Notes: a model not told the origin generated them from the letters alone. A DNA stretch of 64,000 nucleotides from Branchiostoma floridae (GCF_000003815.2 NC_049983.1:2395591-2459590); one strand, 5' to 3'; counted from the first letter of the stretch, positions 1-12,358 are shown. Numbers and translations are program-made.

Positions 1-384
1 CTTTTCATCAAAGACTCCTTAATGTCACTGAAGAAAGACATAGAATGCTATCTGAAACGTCTGACCGTTCCAAAATCGTATCTAATTAGTTGAGTCACTG
101 CTTTTTCGCTTATAGAGTTTCCTGGGTGTCTAATCTTCGTTGACGAATCGGATTGTGGTTACAAAAGACGTTTGTTTCTATAAAATCTATAGATTTGTTG
201 GTCATATCTTTTATTAGAGAAGAGTTGAACAGCTCAGCAATGCGTTAAAAATTGCAGCTGTTTTCATATGGCATCGATAAAAAGTCTATATATAATCAGC
301 TCTATTTGTCAACTTCTCCCTCTTCACAGCAATTCTGCGACACTAATCTACCAGTATACGAAATACTGTGTAAGCACAGTGCTA

Positions 385-1154
385 GTTTACCTTTATCTGA
401 GGGGGTTACCTATATCCGTTGTTTTAAATAAAGGGAATTTAGGGATATTAACCCTATCCAGACTTGGGGGGGGGGGGCAAAAGTGCCCGCGCCAACTTTG
501 ACCTTCTATATCTCCCAAACGGCTTGTGCTAGAACAACCAAACTTAGTGAGTTTTCCTAGAATATTGTTGGCAACAATTTGAGAAAAAAATTGGGTAAGT
601 TTATGACTTTTTGTATTGCCATGGCAACGGGTTTCTGAAAGGCAAATTTTACAAAAATCACTAATTTTGGTTAAAACAATGGGATTTTAAGATTTTCTTT
701 CTAAACTAAACTTCTTTTCATATATCTTCAATAGCTAACACATCTTAGTTGAACATTCATAATTAAATATTCATAAATTATGCTAATGAGATGACGTAAT
801 TGGTTAAACTCCAAGATGGCCGACAATATCATGATTTAAAGTATAACAAGGTTATTTCCACTCAGATTTCATCACTACGTGGTATTTTCTTACAGAAAAC
901 ATTCATATGAACGTTTCTAATCCATTGCCATGGGGTTTTAGCGTTATATGTTGAAAAAAAATGTATCTTGAAAAACTTATGGTTGCTAATCCAGGGAAGG
1001 CCCAAAAAGTCCAGTCTAGATAGGGTTAAAGTCGACGGACGGTGCAAAATATTTTGAAAATGTTTTAATTTTAAAACACCGTCCCTCGACTTGATAGCCC
1101 TAGATATTTCGTTGTTAAAACAGCAGCGGATAAATGGTATCCAACAGATAAAGG
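385..1154. repeat. Fold-back family copy, split by the TTAA element
   Basis: Arms 385-451 and 1030-1154 are inverted and share GTCGACGGACGGTG / CACCGTCCCTCGAC with an AT centre. Without the 452-1025 insertion the two arms form one palindromic unit, as in the copies at 5145-5325, 26766-26960, 31205-31330, 38105-38240, 48075-48195 and 56090-56260. No protein. Confidence 0.65.
452..1025. mobile_element. piggyBac-like MITE with TTAA target duplication
   Basis: The element starts CCCTATCCAGACT and ends AGTCTAGATAGGG, flanked on both sides by TTAA (448-451, 1026-1029). It includes a 12-base G run and no transposase. Known: TTAA duplications and CCC/GGG termini are the piggyBac hallmark. The related sequence near 5.2 kb lacks the insertion, giving a natural empty site. 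Confidence 0.78.
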
Positions 1155-1500
1155 TGAACTAGCGTTACATGTACGCACATTGTTAATCTGGCTATGTACA
1201 GATATATCTAATGAACAGACTGTATTCCCAGAAATCAAGTTGATGGGATTATTCAGTTCCCAAGTTCCTACCAGAACACTTTATCATCATCTGATGTGAC
1301 ACTAATGTTTACGAGCTCTACGTTGGTTTTTTTTTGTCCTGGCCTTGAACGCCTTTCGTGTTTCATTTGATTTGATACGTAGGTATCTGGATAAGCGGTA
1401 TAACCGCTCTCCGACGTAATGCACCGGTTTTTGCGTTTGTATCTGTATAATTTCATTTCAACAAAACACATCAGCTTATGTATTTCTATCTATATAGCCG
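1031..1500 (+). repeat. Direct duplicate of 5217-5700
   Basis: The two segments keep collinear blocks such as ATCATCTGATGTGACA, GGCCTTGAACGCCTTTCG and GATAAGCGGTA(T/C)AACCGCTC. Identity is clearly below that of a fresh copy. No gene in either. Confidence 0.6.
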
Positions 1501-1559
1501 GTATAGCCGTCCTTAGTCAAAACACACCTGTATCTCTATCGGCCTAACCTAGTAAAACA

Positions 1560-2344
1560 GCCTTTTGCATGTGTAACGAACTTACCCGCTTCTGTATCTA
1601 TCATATAGCTAGCAAGTGTAATTGTACTCTCCTATGCTAAGTCCTGGCAAAGCTGTCCCTGCCAGGAACTCATTATAATATTAAAATGACATTTAAATGA
1701 GCCAGGGTGCGACTGGAGAGGCTATAATTGGGTGTTAATTGGTCTGGTTTCCCCTCCCACTTCTCCTCCTCTATTTTACATTTCTATATGCTCTAATTAC
1801 ACACCCTGCCAGGAGCCTATGAGTTCACAAAGAGCTTCAAACACCGAGTTACTAGTACCAAATCAATGCATAGTTACATGTTTCGATTTTCCTGAAAAAA
1901 CTTCACTTATCTGTAATGTATTTTCACTCCATGTTTGAAATCACTTGTCTGAAAAAGCAACACAACAACAATTGTAAAACTGGTCTTATTCTTTTCAAGT
2001 AGTGCCAATTTGATAACCCATCCAAACATTAACTTTTTTTAACAAATTCATTCAATTTAACCTAGATCCCGTTAATAGCCTCCGAACAGGCCTTTCTAAG
2101 GATGATTTGGCAAAAAGAAGAATGATTGGTCAGGAAAGTCAGGTCGCTGGGAGATATTTTCCCCCGCCTGAGGCCAAGACAAGTATTACGGTGATTGGTG
2201 TTAATTGCTTTGTTATTGTTGCCATACATTACACCGTCAACAAATTTCTAGTTATAAGGATTGCTCATTCACTTAACTCATTTACTTTTGTGGCCAAACT
2301 CTCATGGCAAAAATTATTGTCTCTACAGCTAGCCGGCGTAGTTA
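1560..2344. other. Non-coding, no feature recognised
   Basis: AT-rich unique-looking DNA with short chance frames only. Confidence 0.5.
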
Positions 2345-2351
2345 GTCTGGG

Positions 2352-2380
2352 CAAGGAGGTGATTTTTTTTAACCTCCTTG
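2352..2380. mobile_element. 29-bp fold-back insertion with 7-bp target duplication
   Basis: CAAGGAGGT, then a T-rich spacer, then AACCTCCTTG. It is flanked by GTCTGGG at 2345-2351 and GTCTGGG at 2381-2387. The flanking repeat is what suggests transposition rather than a chance hairpin. A second copy is at 61677-61710. Confidence 0.55.
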
Positions 2381-2960
2381 GTCTGGGAAAAACTTTTTGT
2401 GGTGATATGGATATTTTGCCGCAGACCGACTGAGTAGACCCTAAGAATTTCCACGGTGGCATGTTGGCCCTGGAGCCGAGGAGCTTGCGAGTTTGGCCTC
2501 TGGATCCAACTTCCAAGCCGATTTCACTGATTTCTGACGTAACTTTAGGTCTATTTTTGCCCCTAATCCACTAGAATCTGGTTCGAAAACACTGGTAGTT
2601 TGCAATATTGAACACAACTCATGCCATGCATAAATAACAAAGAACAACAGACTCTGCCTTGAGCCTTGTTGTGACAAGTTTCCCACAAACGGTATTGAAA
2701 AGCCTTTTTAGTCTCATTTTAGTTTAGCGCATGTTATCTGATCAGCTGGGTAACATATACTGTCATACAGAAGGTTTGTTCAAGATCCTTTGTCACGAGG
2801 ACAGGTATATATGCATGGTGACATAGTTGGTTTTAACCTCCTTGTTTGGTAGAAACACCTTATAAGTTTGTGTATCTAAACATGTGGAAGTCGCATAATG
2901 TGTTCGGAAACTGAGATCCCGTTTTTGAAGACAGCCATGCCTTAGGTACACGTAAATAAC

Positions 2961-3130
2961 CCACCATACTTCTCAAAAAGAATACGTGTCCTTCCCGTAC
3001 GCCCAAGTTAGCTGGAATACTGTATACTAATAGTATACACGGTAAACCGTCATATGGCGTAACCAGGAGGTTATTTCAGCTAACTTGGGCGTACGGGAAG
3101 GACCCGTATTCTTTTTGAGAAGTATGATGG
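2961..3130. repeat. Inverted repeat with 54-nt arms
   Basis: Arms 2961-3014 and 3077-3130 match at about 52 of 54 positions (core TTCTCAAAAAGAATACG and CGTACGCCCAAGTTAGCTG). The 62-nt centre itself has a small palindrome, GTATACTAATAGTATAC. No target duplication is visible, so it may be a MITE or a local fold-back. Confidence 0.75.
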
Positions 3131-4172
3131 TCTATAGCTATGAAATGCAAACAAAAACAAATGCCGCATACCGCATGTAAAACAATCTAGACCGTACATG
3201 TGTCTGGAGATTGTATTTTCTGTGCAACCTATCGTAACCTATACTCGATGCATCTTCTATCCAGACTCTGACTTACCTCAAAACCTGCATGTTTTGGGTT
3301 GTAGTGGTAAAGATTCATTATTCTGAACGATTGTGTCTGTCTATTTTAGCAAATGTGTATTGCATGAGAAATTGTGGATGTTTTGTGACAGGTCATTGCA
3401 GGACCTGTGCTGAACTATATCATAATCAATTGACGGCTCTAAGCAAGTTTTCCATGGCATGCCCTGAATATTCTTTCTTGTAGAATTTCCACTCTGAAAC
3501 GTTTCCTTCCCACAAAGTTTACTCTAGCAATGAGTTAATTCTTTACAAAATCTTACTGACTGTGGCCCGACTACATGTCAATCAGGACTTGAATGAATGC
3601 CATGGGCTCCCTGCATGTTATTGTCTGTCCTCTATGCATAATTAAAGATAATTGTAGGTAATCAGTTTCGTGAGGAGCTGTTAAAATAACAAATCCATTG
3701 AAAAATAAACAGCTGTCAGATTGATTGATTAGCAAGGTGACCAAAATCTGCACAATTGGGAGTTTTAAACTTTAAATCCCTAGCCAAGTTCGTAGCTACG
3801 GCTTACAAAGTTACGATTAAGTGTAAACAATGCTCAAGTACTTAGTGTGCTTGAATCCCTTGTTGGAAAATTGATTTCATCTTACAATGCGGAGGTATAG
3901 GCTGATAAAGTTATGGTCACCCCTCAAAAAATCATAAGAATTAATAATTTTTTGTATTTATAAAATTCTAAGGTATGTTCTTATTTCCCGGTAACCGATT
4001 CCAATAGTATATGACTGTAGCAACATCCTGTAAAAATATCACAGCTCCAGGCCCACGGCATGAAGTTGGCTGGGCCAATTATTATAAAATGACATAGATT
4101 TTATATTTGTAAATTATGGAAATACTATGTGTCTATTTCCAATATCTTGTACATAGTTGGAAGAAGTAGTAC
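3131..4172. other. Non-coding, no feature recognised
   Basis: No repeat border or coding frame that I can support. Confidence 0.5.
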
Positions 4173-4399
4173 CTAGGCAAAGTTCTTACCAAATTTCAAA
4201 CTTTTTCGACATACGGAACTGCAGATAAAGCGATTTGTATCTATCCCACCGTTCACTCTGTTTCTGGGCCTGCTAAAGGCCTTGCCAGGACTTAGCAAAC
4301 CAGAGTACTTAGTTCTTGACGTATAGGTAACACGCCACCCTCTGTATATATATAATCTAATGCCATTTGAATTCGGCGTAACACATTCAGACTTTGTAT

Positions 4400-5055
4400 C
4401 TGTATCTGCATCTGCATGGCATGTATAACCGCCCTTTAGATAGCGTAACACGCCAACTTTTGACAGGCACGAGGTGCGAAAACAGCTGGTTATATAACAC
4501 TTAACAACCTGACACACGTAACCTTTGCACATCTATCTGCAAACATCGATTAAATCACCTACATTACTTGATTGTAATGATTTCCACTCTACAATAGATC
4601 AAGAGAAAAAAAACAACAACAACGATCTAGATTATGGGTTGAAAACTCTGGTACGTGAAGTTATGACAATGCCTTGTTCTTTACTGAGCTAGTATCGGGA
4701 TTTCATCCCTCATTTGATTAAGTTCCCCAAGGGTCAATATCATATCGGCAAGAGACACTTAGTACTACTATTGCTTTTTTTTTGGCCTTGTCGATAACCC
4801 TCGGTACTTTCTGTGACATTATAGACTAATAACGGTCAAGCAATTATGAAAGGTAATAAAGATAGAAACATTACTCGCATAATTTCCTCAGGGGGGGTGC
4901 AATCTATACATTTTATTTACAACTTTGACCTAATTTGATTTTGCAACTGTCCTTCGTGGAAATGTGGTGATTTGACACATGAGGCCGTAACGGTTATTAA
5001 TGACTTGCTTTCCGAAGAACAGGGATGTTACGAGTCATTGTCAATAGTTACATTA
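4400..5055 (+). repeat. Direct duplicate of 5745-6415
   Basis: Shared blocks include AGCTGGTTATATAACACTTA, GTCGATAACCCTC with GTACTTTCTGTGACATT, and GATGTTACGAGTCATTG near the end. The copies are about 1.35 kb apart and moderately diverged. Confidence 0.65.
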
Positions 5056-5144
5056 TATTGCAATCACCGTTTAAGTATGATAGATTGAAGCAAATAAGTC
5101 CTTGGTTTATCTTTTCATAAAAGAGGAGCAATTGCAGTAAATTG

Positions 5145-5325
5145 TAGGTTCACCTCTATCCGCAGGGTGACCAATATTCCGCTGTTTTAAAACAGGATAG
5201 CATTAAGGGACATTAGGTCGACGGTCGGTATAATATTTTCAAAATAGTGCAATTGAAAAAACACCGTCAGTGTCAACGACGTCGTTATCCTGGATATAAT
5301 GGATACATGTTCACGAGCTGACAAA
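5145..5325. repeat. Fold-back family copy, uninterrupted
   Basis: Reads GGTCGACGGTCGG ... CACCGTCAGTGTCAACGAC with the outer ATCCGC / GGATA arms. It aligns with 385-451 joined to 1030-1154 and therefore shows the pre-insertion state of the TTAA element. Confidence 0.6.
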
Positions 5326-6415
5326 GATAGACTTAGCGTTACATGTACACGTATCTGTAGGTTGGTAATTAAAAGCACAGATACATTTTTATTCAGTGAA
5401 CAGGACATAGTTCTGGAAATCGACCTTGTAAATCCACAGGGAAGAAGCTGATGCGATTGTTCAGTTCCCAAGTGCCTACCGGGACACTTTATCATCATCT
5501 GATGTGACATTATTGTTTACGAGTTCGAGCTCTATATTGATTTTTAGGTCTTGGCCTTGAACGCCTTTCGCATTTCATTTGTTACGTGGGTATCTAGATA
5601 AGCGGTACAACCGCTCTTTGACCTAACACACATTTTTATGTCGGTATCTGACATGTGTATAAATGGCTTTCAACATAGCACATCACCTTTTGTATCTATG
5701 TAATGGTATACCCTCCCCTTTGAAAACATACAGACTCTGTATCAGTATTTGAATAGCTTGTATAACCACCCTTGAGATGGCGTAACACACCGACTTTTGA
5801 CAGACACGCGGCGCGACAGCAGCTGGTTATATAACACTTAACAACCAGTCACACCTAACATTTGCACATCTAACTGCAAACATAAATTGAAACTATTTAA
5901 CTACGATGCCCCTACAGTTCTTGGCTGCAACGATTTTCACTCTACGATATATCGAGGGAAAAAAACAACAACGTCTTTTTATACCTTAATTATAGGTTGA
6001 AAACTATGGTACAAGTTATGAAAATCCCCTGTTCGTTCCTAAGCTAGTATTAAGTTTATCAAATTCCTTATTTGATAAAGGCCCCCTAGGGTCAATATCA
6101 TTGGCAAGAAAATCCATTGCGTTATTGTGTTGTCGATAACCCTCTGTACTTTCTGTGACATTAAAAACCTATAGATACGTAGACTGATAACGGCCAAGCT
6201 ATATATAAAAGACAATAAAATAGAAATATTACTCCCATATATTCCTTTGGGGAAGGCTTTACATGTTTTTTTACAACTTTGACATACTTCAAGTAGCTTG
6301 CAACTATCCTCTGAGGCAGAGTTGTCAGCGATTTGACAACTGGAGGTCCGTTATTACATATAAATGACGTGTTTTCAGATAAAGAGAGATGTTACGAGTC
6401 ATTGACAATCGTTAC

Positions 6416-7261
6416 ACCATCTGGTAACCAGCCAATATTACGATTGATTGAACCATAGCACGGACACCCAGATATTGGTCTAATAGTCCTTTATTGGCGA
6501 TTGGGTATCTGGTAATAATAATTGAAGACCTCTGTGCAGTTGTGCAGAGGGGCCCTGATTTTGCTGATATTTGATATTAGCCATAATGTCCACTGAGGTA
6601 ATATAATAGCGTTTATGACACCAACGCATCAAAGACATCAAAATCATACCCAATTGCTTGGGTAATTGCTATTTGGCAATTGTATATATTTTGTACGGTG
6701 AAAGGGCTGTTGTTCAATCCCATAACCCGAATTAATATCTGCACATCAGAAAAGTAACCAAAGATCTGAAAATCAAGCACAGCTCCTAATCTCCTACTGC
6801 AAGCTCAATAGCGCCTTTTCATTACAAAACGGCCTAAAAATTGCACACCTGAATTGTAGGGTTGCTTACAGTAATATGACTCATCATTATACCTGAATTA
6901 TGACTAAATATGACTAATTTCATAACAGTTTATTGCATCAGAAACTGCCGACAATGGCCTTAGCTCTGCACAACAAACCTCTTTCCTTTTATCATTTTTA
7001 ATCACATATATTATTGACCTCATTCTTTTGTGGGCTTTGCAGCGTAATAACCGATTTTGTGAATTCAAAAGGAACGGTAGTAATCATTTATGGTGATCAT
7101 ATGGTTATTTTGTTTGTCGCCATATTATTCCAACGTTTTGCTTCTGAAATTTTGCTCTGCAACAATCACAGTTACTGTGAGATGTTAAATTGCGAAGTCG
7201 AATCACTCTGAATAAAAAGATACATTTGCTCAACTTGGCTACGGCATACTTTGCGATCAGT
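6416..7261. other. Non-coding, no feature recognised
   Basis: Short chance frames only; no terminus or domain. Confidence 0.5.
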
Positions 7262-7640
7262 GAGATATTGTGGCATACGGTTTGGTGTTTGGTCTAGCGC
7301 CTAAAAGTCCCGGGTTGCAGTCTTGTCATATCTCCGATCTTGTAACATCGGAAAGGCACTTTTGACGACTTTCGCCACTTCACTCAGGTAAAAACTCAGT
7401 GTAGTTTTGGAGTTGAACGTCCCTCGGATAGGACGTTAAATTGAGGTCCCTTTGTTTAAAAGAGCCACACCTCGAGCACGCGTTAAAGAACCCACCACAT
7501 CGTCATAAAAAAAGAGTAGGAGCATCCCCCGGTGTGCGATGTAACAAACTATTCTGTCTTGAGTTAATGGTGCATTACAAATCACCCGGATGGAGGCCTG
7601 GCGAACACCCGTCTCGTATCAGCCATACGGTGATTTACAT
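7262..7640 (+). repeat. Degenerate tRNA-type SINE
   Basis: Body blocks GGAAAGGCACTTTTGACGAC, CGATAGGACGTTAAA-like text (TCGGATAGGACGTTAAAT), GAGCCACACC and CGTTAAAGAACCCACCACA match the SINE at 57016-57488. The tRNA-like head is weak but has GTCCCGGGTTGCAG. Confidence 0.6.
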
Positions 7641-9134
7641 CATTTACCTGGAAGAAAAATGACATAACAGTAACTGATGGAGGTACGATCCAAACCAAAT
7701 ATACAATTATAGAAATAACTGGTCAAAATCATGTTTAAGATTCATTCCTAGACAGAGACTCACTCTTCTTCTCAAACTTCGAAGCGTTTCTGAGATTTCC
7801 CATAGATTTCAAATATACATCTGACGGAATCGAACGGCACACATGCACATGTCGAATTTACCTGAAACCGTTTTATGGGTACCGTTTCATGGCCAAAAAA
7901 ATAAATTCCCACTTCCTCAAATTGAATAAAGCTTTCTTTGCTAAGGCAACACTGACTTCATTTTATGGATGAGGTCCTCTGGAGACCCCAAAGCTTATGC
8001 GCGCGGGCGGAAAAATCAGAAAAATCTACCTCCCATAAAATCGCTGCTTAAACACATGACTAAACATCGAGTCCATTCTTTCCCAGGCTTAGTTTGCCTT
8101 ATGTTCAACTCCAGTAAGACTGTAAGAAACAATCCGTGCTAGTTCAATCGTGTTTGTATAGCTATTTTTTGTTTAAAGAAGGAACAAGGGCGCTCCAGCC
8201 CGATGCTCTGACCATGTATATTATACGTATCTTCGTCCCGTGGTGGAGTATATCCTCTAGAAAACATGAAACTCTGATACTATTGTGCAACATGTGGCCA
8301 CAGTTTTTTTTTAGAACGGGAAAAATGCGCGCGTGGTGTTATCTATATTAATCTAGTCTTATCTAAATACCTGCATGAGTTTATAATACCATTCTAAAGG
8401 TGAGCTTAAATCCTTTTTGTCTCCAATTCATCTAGGATTATCTTCACATTTTCAACATGTCAAGTTTAAAACATTCCAAGGTCAAGAATAATCTCTAATC
8501 TTTAAAAAAAGTTGCAAATTGTAACCTCTCAGTATAACTGCAAGGAAAAAGTTGGCCATATGATTCGCAACGCCGTCGCAATTTGTGGTCGCAAATATAT
8601 GCGAACCAGTGAGATAATCGCTTGAAATTTCCATCGTGGCTTACGTGACTGACGTTCTACGCCTGTCTTAAGTTGGCGTAAATCAAAGCGTCCAAGATGA
8701 GGTCACGTGTAGCAAATAGTCCGCTAACGATCATCGACCAATTAAGGTGATTTTCTACCAGATAGTTTTTCTTTTATTTTGCAGATCGCCTCTTATTACC
8801 TAGACAGGGCAGCATTCTTTGGAATAACCACTGACTCAATCAACCATATCTGTCACATAGGCCACCGCAAGGAACTTTTATGCATGACACAATCTGCGAC
8901 GACAAAAAAAAGATGGGCAAAAACATGGCTCGATTTTCAATATATAGTAGAGTAGATTCATCCCTCAAGCTACCGACATCTTGCACACTGCAGTCATCCC
9001 TCAGAAAGACATCTTGAGCCGCATAGTTCAAGCTTGGCTCGGTTTTCAAATTAGACAAGATAAACGTTGTAACAATATTTAAAGCGACAAAACATGGCAT
9101 CACTAAAGAATTCCTCTATATACGTATTCAAGAG
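7641..9134. other. Non-coding with MITE-terminus-like traces
   Basis: One GGATGAGGTCCTCTGG block near 7967 resembles the GGATGACATCC subterminal block of the window's MITEs. Otherwise nothing recognised. Confidence 0.4.
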
Positions 9135-9310
9135 GTGCAAAAAGTGACACTAGTGTGGAAGATCGACATCATGTTCAAAGTTGACAACTACACTCATGGC
9201 TACCACATTGGTACCATTTTTACTATCGAAATAGAACTGTTTCACTTGTACTACTACAGTCATGGTTACCTCACTAGCGTTACTTCCAGAAGTACAGTAT
9301 TAAGCTTCAA
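9135..9310. repeat. MITE-interior tandem units
   Basis: Roughly 45-bp degenerate units with AGTGACACTAGTGTGG, CATGGCTACCACATTGG and CATGGTTACCTCACTAG. Same interior type as the 60.8-61.3 kb MITE; termini are not clear. Confidence 0.45.
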
Positions 9311-9534
9311 CAAAATATGTATATCCATGATGGTACCTTCTTGTCAGAACCCCTGAAGGGAAAAATTGTTATCTATTTCCAAAATCAGGAGATCCATATC
9401 CATACGCCATCCATAAAATCTATTACTTTTTGTGACCTATAGCTAATCCATGGTTAGCAAAGGAAGAGATTTAGATTATTTGGACAGCGGTTACCACTTT
9501 AGAACTTTATTCATAAAGTGCCCTGCAGCCGGAG

Positions 9535-10090
9535 GATTATCTATAGCTTATATCTGTACAATCACTGTCAGTACATGAAAGGCTTCGTGTATTATGCACG
9601 TATTAAAATTTAATACGCATAAAATATTGCGTAGGATAGTTACCAGGTGACTAATTTACATCGTGGACTACGTGACTAAAACGCCAGGTTTTCTTTCAGA
9701 TGATATTAAACAAAGCAGCAAAAAATAGTTCGAACGAAGCATATAGCCAGGTAGAAAAGATCACCCTACTTAACGTGATCAAATAGTTCATTGAATCTCT
9801 TCCACCGTCTTGTACTTTTTCACGTTGACAACATGTACGTTCGAATCATAGATCAAGTAATATTGTTCAAAATTTAGTCTTCAGCTTGCATTCTTTAATG
9901 GTTTGGGCCTGGTTGATTAGACTATATAAGTACCATCCACTTTCATCCGTTTCCCAAACCCAGAGGAGTTCTTATCATGCTTTAAATAGTACAAACCAGC
10001 TGTTAAATGAGAAAATATCTGCCTTATATTACAAAATAAAACTAATGTTGTAGAATGCCGAAGTCAATTCCAAGTCAACCAATAAGATGT
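9535..10090 (+). repeat. Tandem duplicate, left unit
   Basis: Collinear with 10727-11325 (offset about 1.2 kb): ATAGCTTATATC(T/G)GTACAATCACTG, GTGGACTACGTGACTAAAA and ACTAATGTTGTAGAATGCCG. An inverted fragment of the same sequence is at 11745-11830. Non-coding. Confidence 0.7.
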
Positions 10091-10216
10091 GAAAGGACAA
10101 ATATAGACAACCTACATGTATCATTCGGTGTATAATGTTCTGTGTGTTCCTTCCTGACCACTTTGCTTTTGTAATGAAGGCAATTTTTTTCCGAACTTTC
10201 TTCAACCGCTCGCATC

Positions 10217-10650
10217 TAGGGGTGAGTACCAGTACAGAAAACTCAGGTCCAGGTCCGGTTCAGGTAAAAACAATCAGGTCCAGGTCCGGACATGAACCTG
10301 GACCTGATTCAGTATGACTTATACCAATGGTCCATTTCACTACAAAGAAATCTGTTTGGTGGGGTATAAGACTTCCACTGGCGTTTTAATATCGTACGAC
10401 GCTAACTGCACCTGTACAATTGGCTGTAAAACTTGGTAGAAATTACTATAAACTCTACTCTACTTCATTCTTGTTATTTTATTCCACCTACAAGCGCCAA
10501 AACTTGTGAATGCCTGAAAAAAACAATCTGTTAATTTTCTAATCGGTCCAACATCCGGTCCAGCTATTTTTTTCAGGTCCGGTTTTTCCGGACCGGTCCA
10601 AGAAGAAAAACCGGTTTTGTACCGGTACGCCGTACCGATACCTAGCCCTA
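10217..10650. mobile_element. hAT-like MITE with 8-bp target duplication
   Basis: Flanked by perfect CTCGCATC copies at 10209-10216 and 10651-10658. Termini are TAGGGGTGAGTACC and GGTATCGGTA-type text in reverse (ends CCTAGCCCTA). The interior is built from CAGGTCCAGGTCCGG units in both orientations. Known: 8-bp duplications and TAGGG/CAGGG termini fit hAT. No transposase. Confidence 0.8.
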
Positions 10651-10726
10651 CTCGCATCAGTTTTTATGCTTGGCGATATTTAAAGTGGTCCAGGATTTAG
10701 TCAGAAATTGCTTCGCAGCAATAGTA

Positions 10727-11325
10727 TAATGTATAGCTTATATCGGTACAATCACTGCCAGTACATAAAAGGCTTGACGTATGATGCACGCATTAAAATT
10801 TGATATGTATATGATATTACGTAGAGTAGTTTCTAGGTAACTAATTGGCAGTATTCACATGGTGGACTACGTGACTAAAAAACCAGATATTCTTTTAATT
10901 AATATCAAACAAAGCGGCAAAAATCGAGTCGAGGTCGAGTGAAACAAATATCTAGGCAACAAAGGTTTTCCTACTTAGCGTGGTCACGTAGTTAGATAAA
11001 TCTCTGCCACACTCTTGTGCTTTTTCCTTTTGCTTATGTCCTAATCATACGTCAAATATCATTGCTCAAAAGTTTTTAGCTTTTATTCATTAATGATTTA
11101 GCAGTCAGAAAGACAAATAGTACATTCGCCAAATATTGACGAGCTTAGGCTTGACTATATGCATACTTTCTACGCGCGCATCAAGTTTTATCCGTATTCC
11201 AAAACAAGAGGAGCTTTTAATTTAGCTGCGAAATAAGCGAATGATTGCCTTACATTCCAAATTTAAAAAAAAAGACACAAACTAATGTTGTAGAATGCCG
11301 AATCCAATTCCAAGCTAACCAAACA
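10727..11325 (+). repeat. Tandem duplicate, right unit
   Basis: Second copy of the 9535-10090 unit, ending at the CA microsatellite. Identity is moderate, so the duplication is old. The hAT-like MITE at 10217-10650 sits between the units. Confidence 0.7.
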
Positions 11326-11327
11326 CA

Positions 11328-11427
<100 letters not shown>

Positions 11428-11929
11428 CGACAAACAGGCACACACACACCGGAACGGTCTCGCCCACACACTCACTCATACTCAGTTTCAATCACACTCA
11501 CTCACTCACTTGCTGTAAAGAAACAATTTTCGATGCTTGTGTATGTCCCTTGTTTGTTGAAACCTCTGTATTTGTGTGTCTATGCGTTTATGTAACTAAC
11601 ATTTAAATGTCTATCACATTTAGATCCTTCCTGACAACTCTTTATGCGATTGGGCGATCTTCGCTAACTACCTATTTGTTTCGTTCGACCTACTTTTCCT
11701 CCTTTGCGTAATATCATCTGAAATAATAATTGTCGTAAATAAATTAGTCACGTAGTCCACGGTGTACATGATTAGTCACCTGGTAACTATCCTAACGTAA
11801 TACACGTACCAAATTGTATAAAGCCTTCGGACTGAAACCGAATCAGCAGGAATCAGGGAGAACCAGCCGGCATTTACGAATTTTCAATCGTCGTGCCACA
11901 TTCGGGCGGGAATTTCAAATTGACCTAAT

Positions 11930-12343
11930 ACCTCTTCACACGAGAGGCGAGAAAAGCCGGAATGTCGTCTGAATGATTATTCTTGAATGTTTACTTCTCA
12001 GTATTCGTAGTGCATTCTAGAAATTCTCACTGCAATCTATACATTTATGTCCATTATTGTGGCCGTTCGGTTCTCCATTGAATGAGGTCAGAATGTTTCT
12101 AATAATGTTGTAATAACTTGGGATAAGAACAGTTAGAATACTCTTTGATACCGTTCGATATTTCTCCACTTCAAATGAAAAATTATGAGTATGACAAAAC
12201 ATTTGGGACGGCCAAAAGAGTAGGCATAGATATATGGAATGCAGTGAGAATTTCTAGAATACACTACGAATTCTCAAGAATATACAATGAATTTCATTTA
12301 GACAGCATTCCGGATCATTCCGATTGTCCTGTGAAGGGGTCTT
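11930..12343. repeat. Fold-back element with long nested arms
   Basis: The inner arms TTCTAGAAATTCTCACTGCA (12014-12033) and TGCAGTGAGAATTTCTAGAA (12240-12259) are perfect inverses. The outer parts (CCGGAATG / CATTCCGG; CCTCTTCACA / TGTGAAGGGG) also pair. No clear target duplication. Probably a MITE. Confidence 0.65.
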
Positions 12344-12358
12344 AAATGTGTGCATGAT

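Noticed and set aside
10135-10317. Possible Pro/Gly-rich peptide gene
   Set aside because: Encoded by the CAGGTCCAGGTCCGG units of a MITE; no start context or splice signals.
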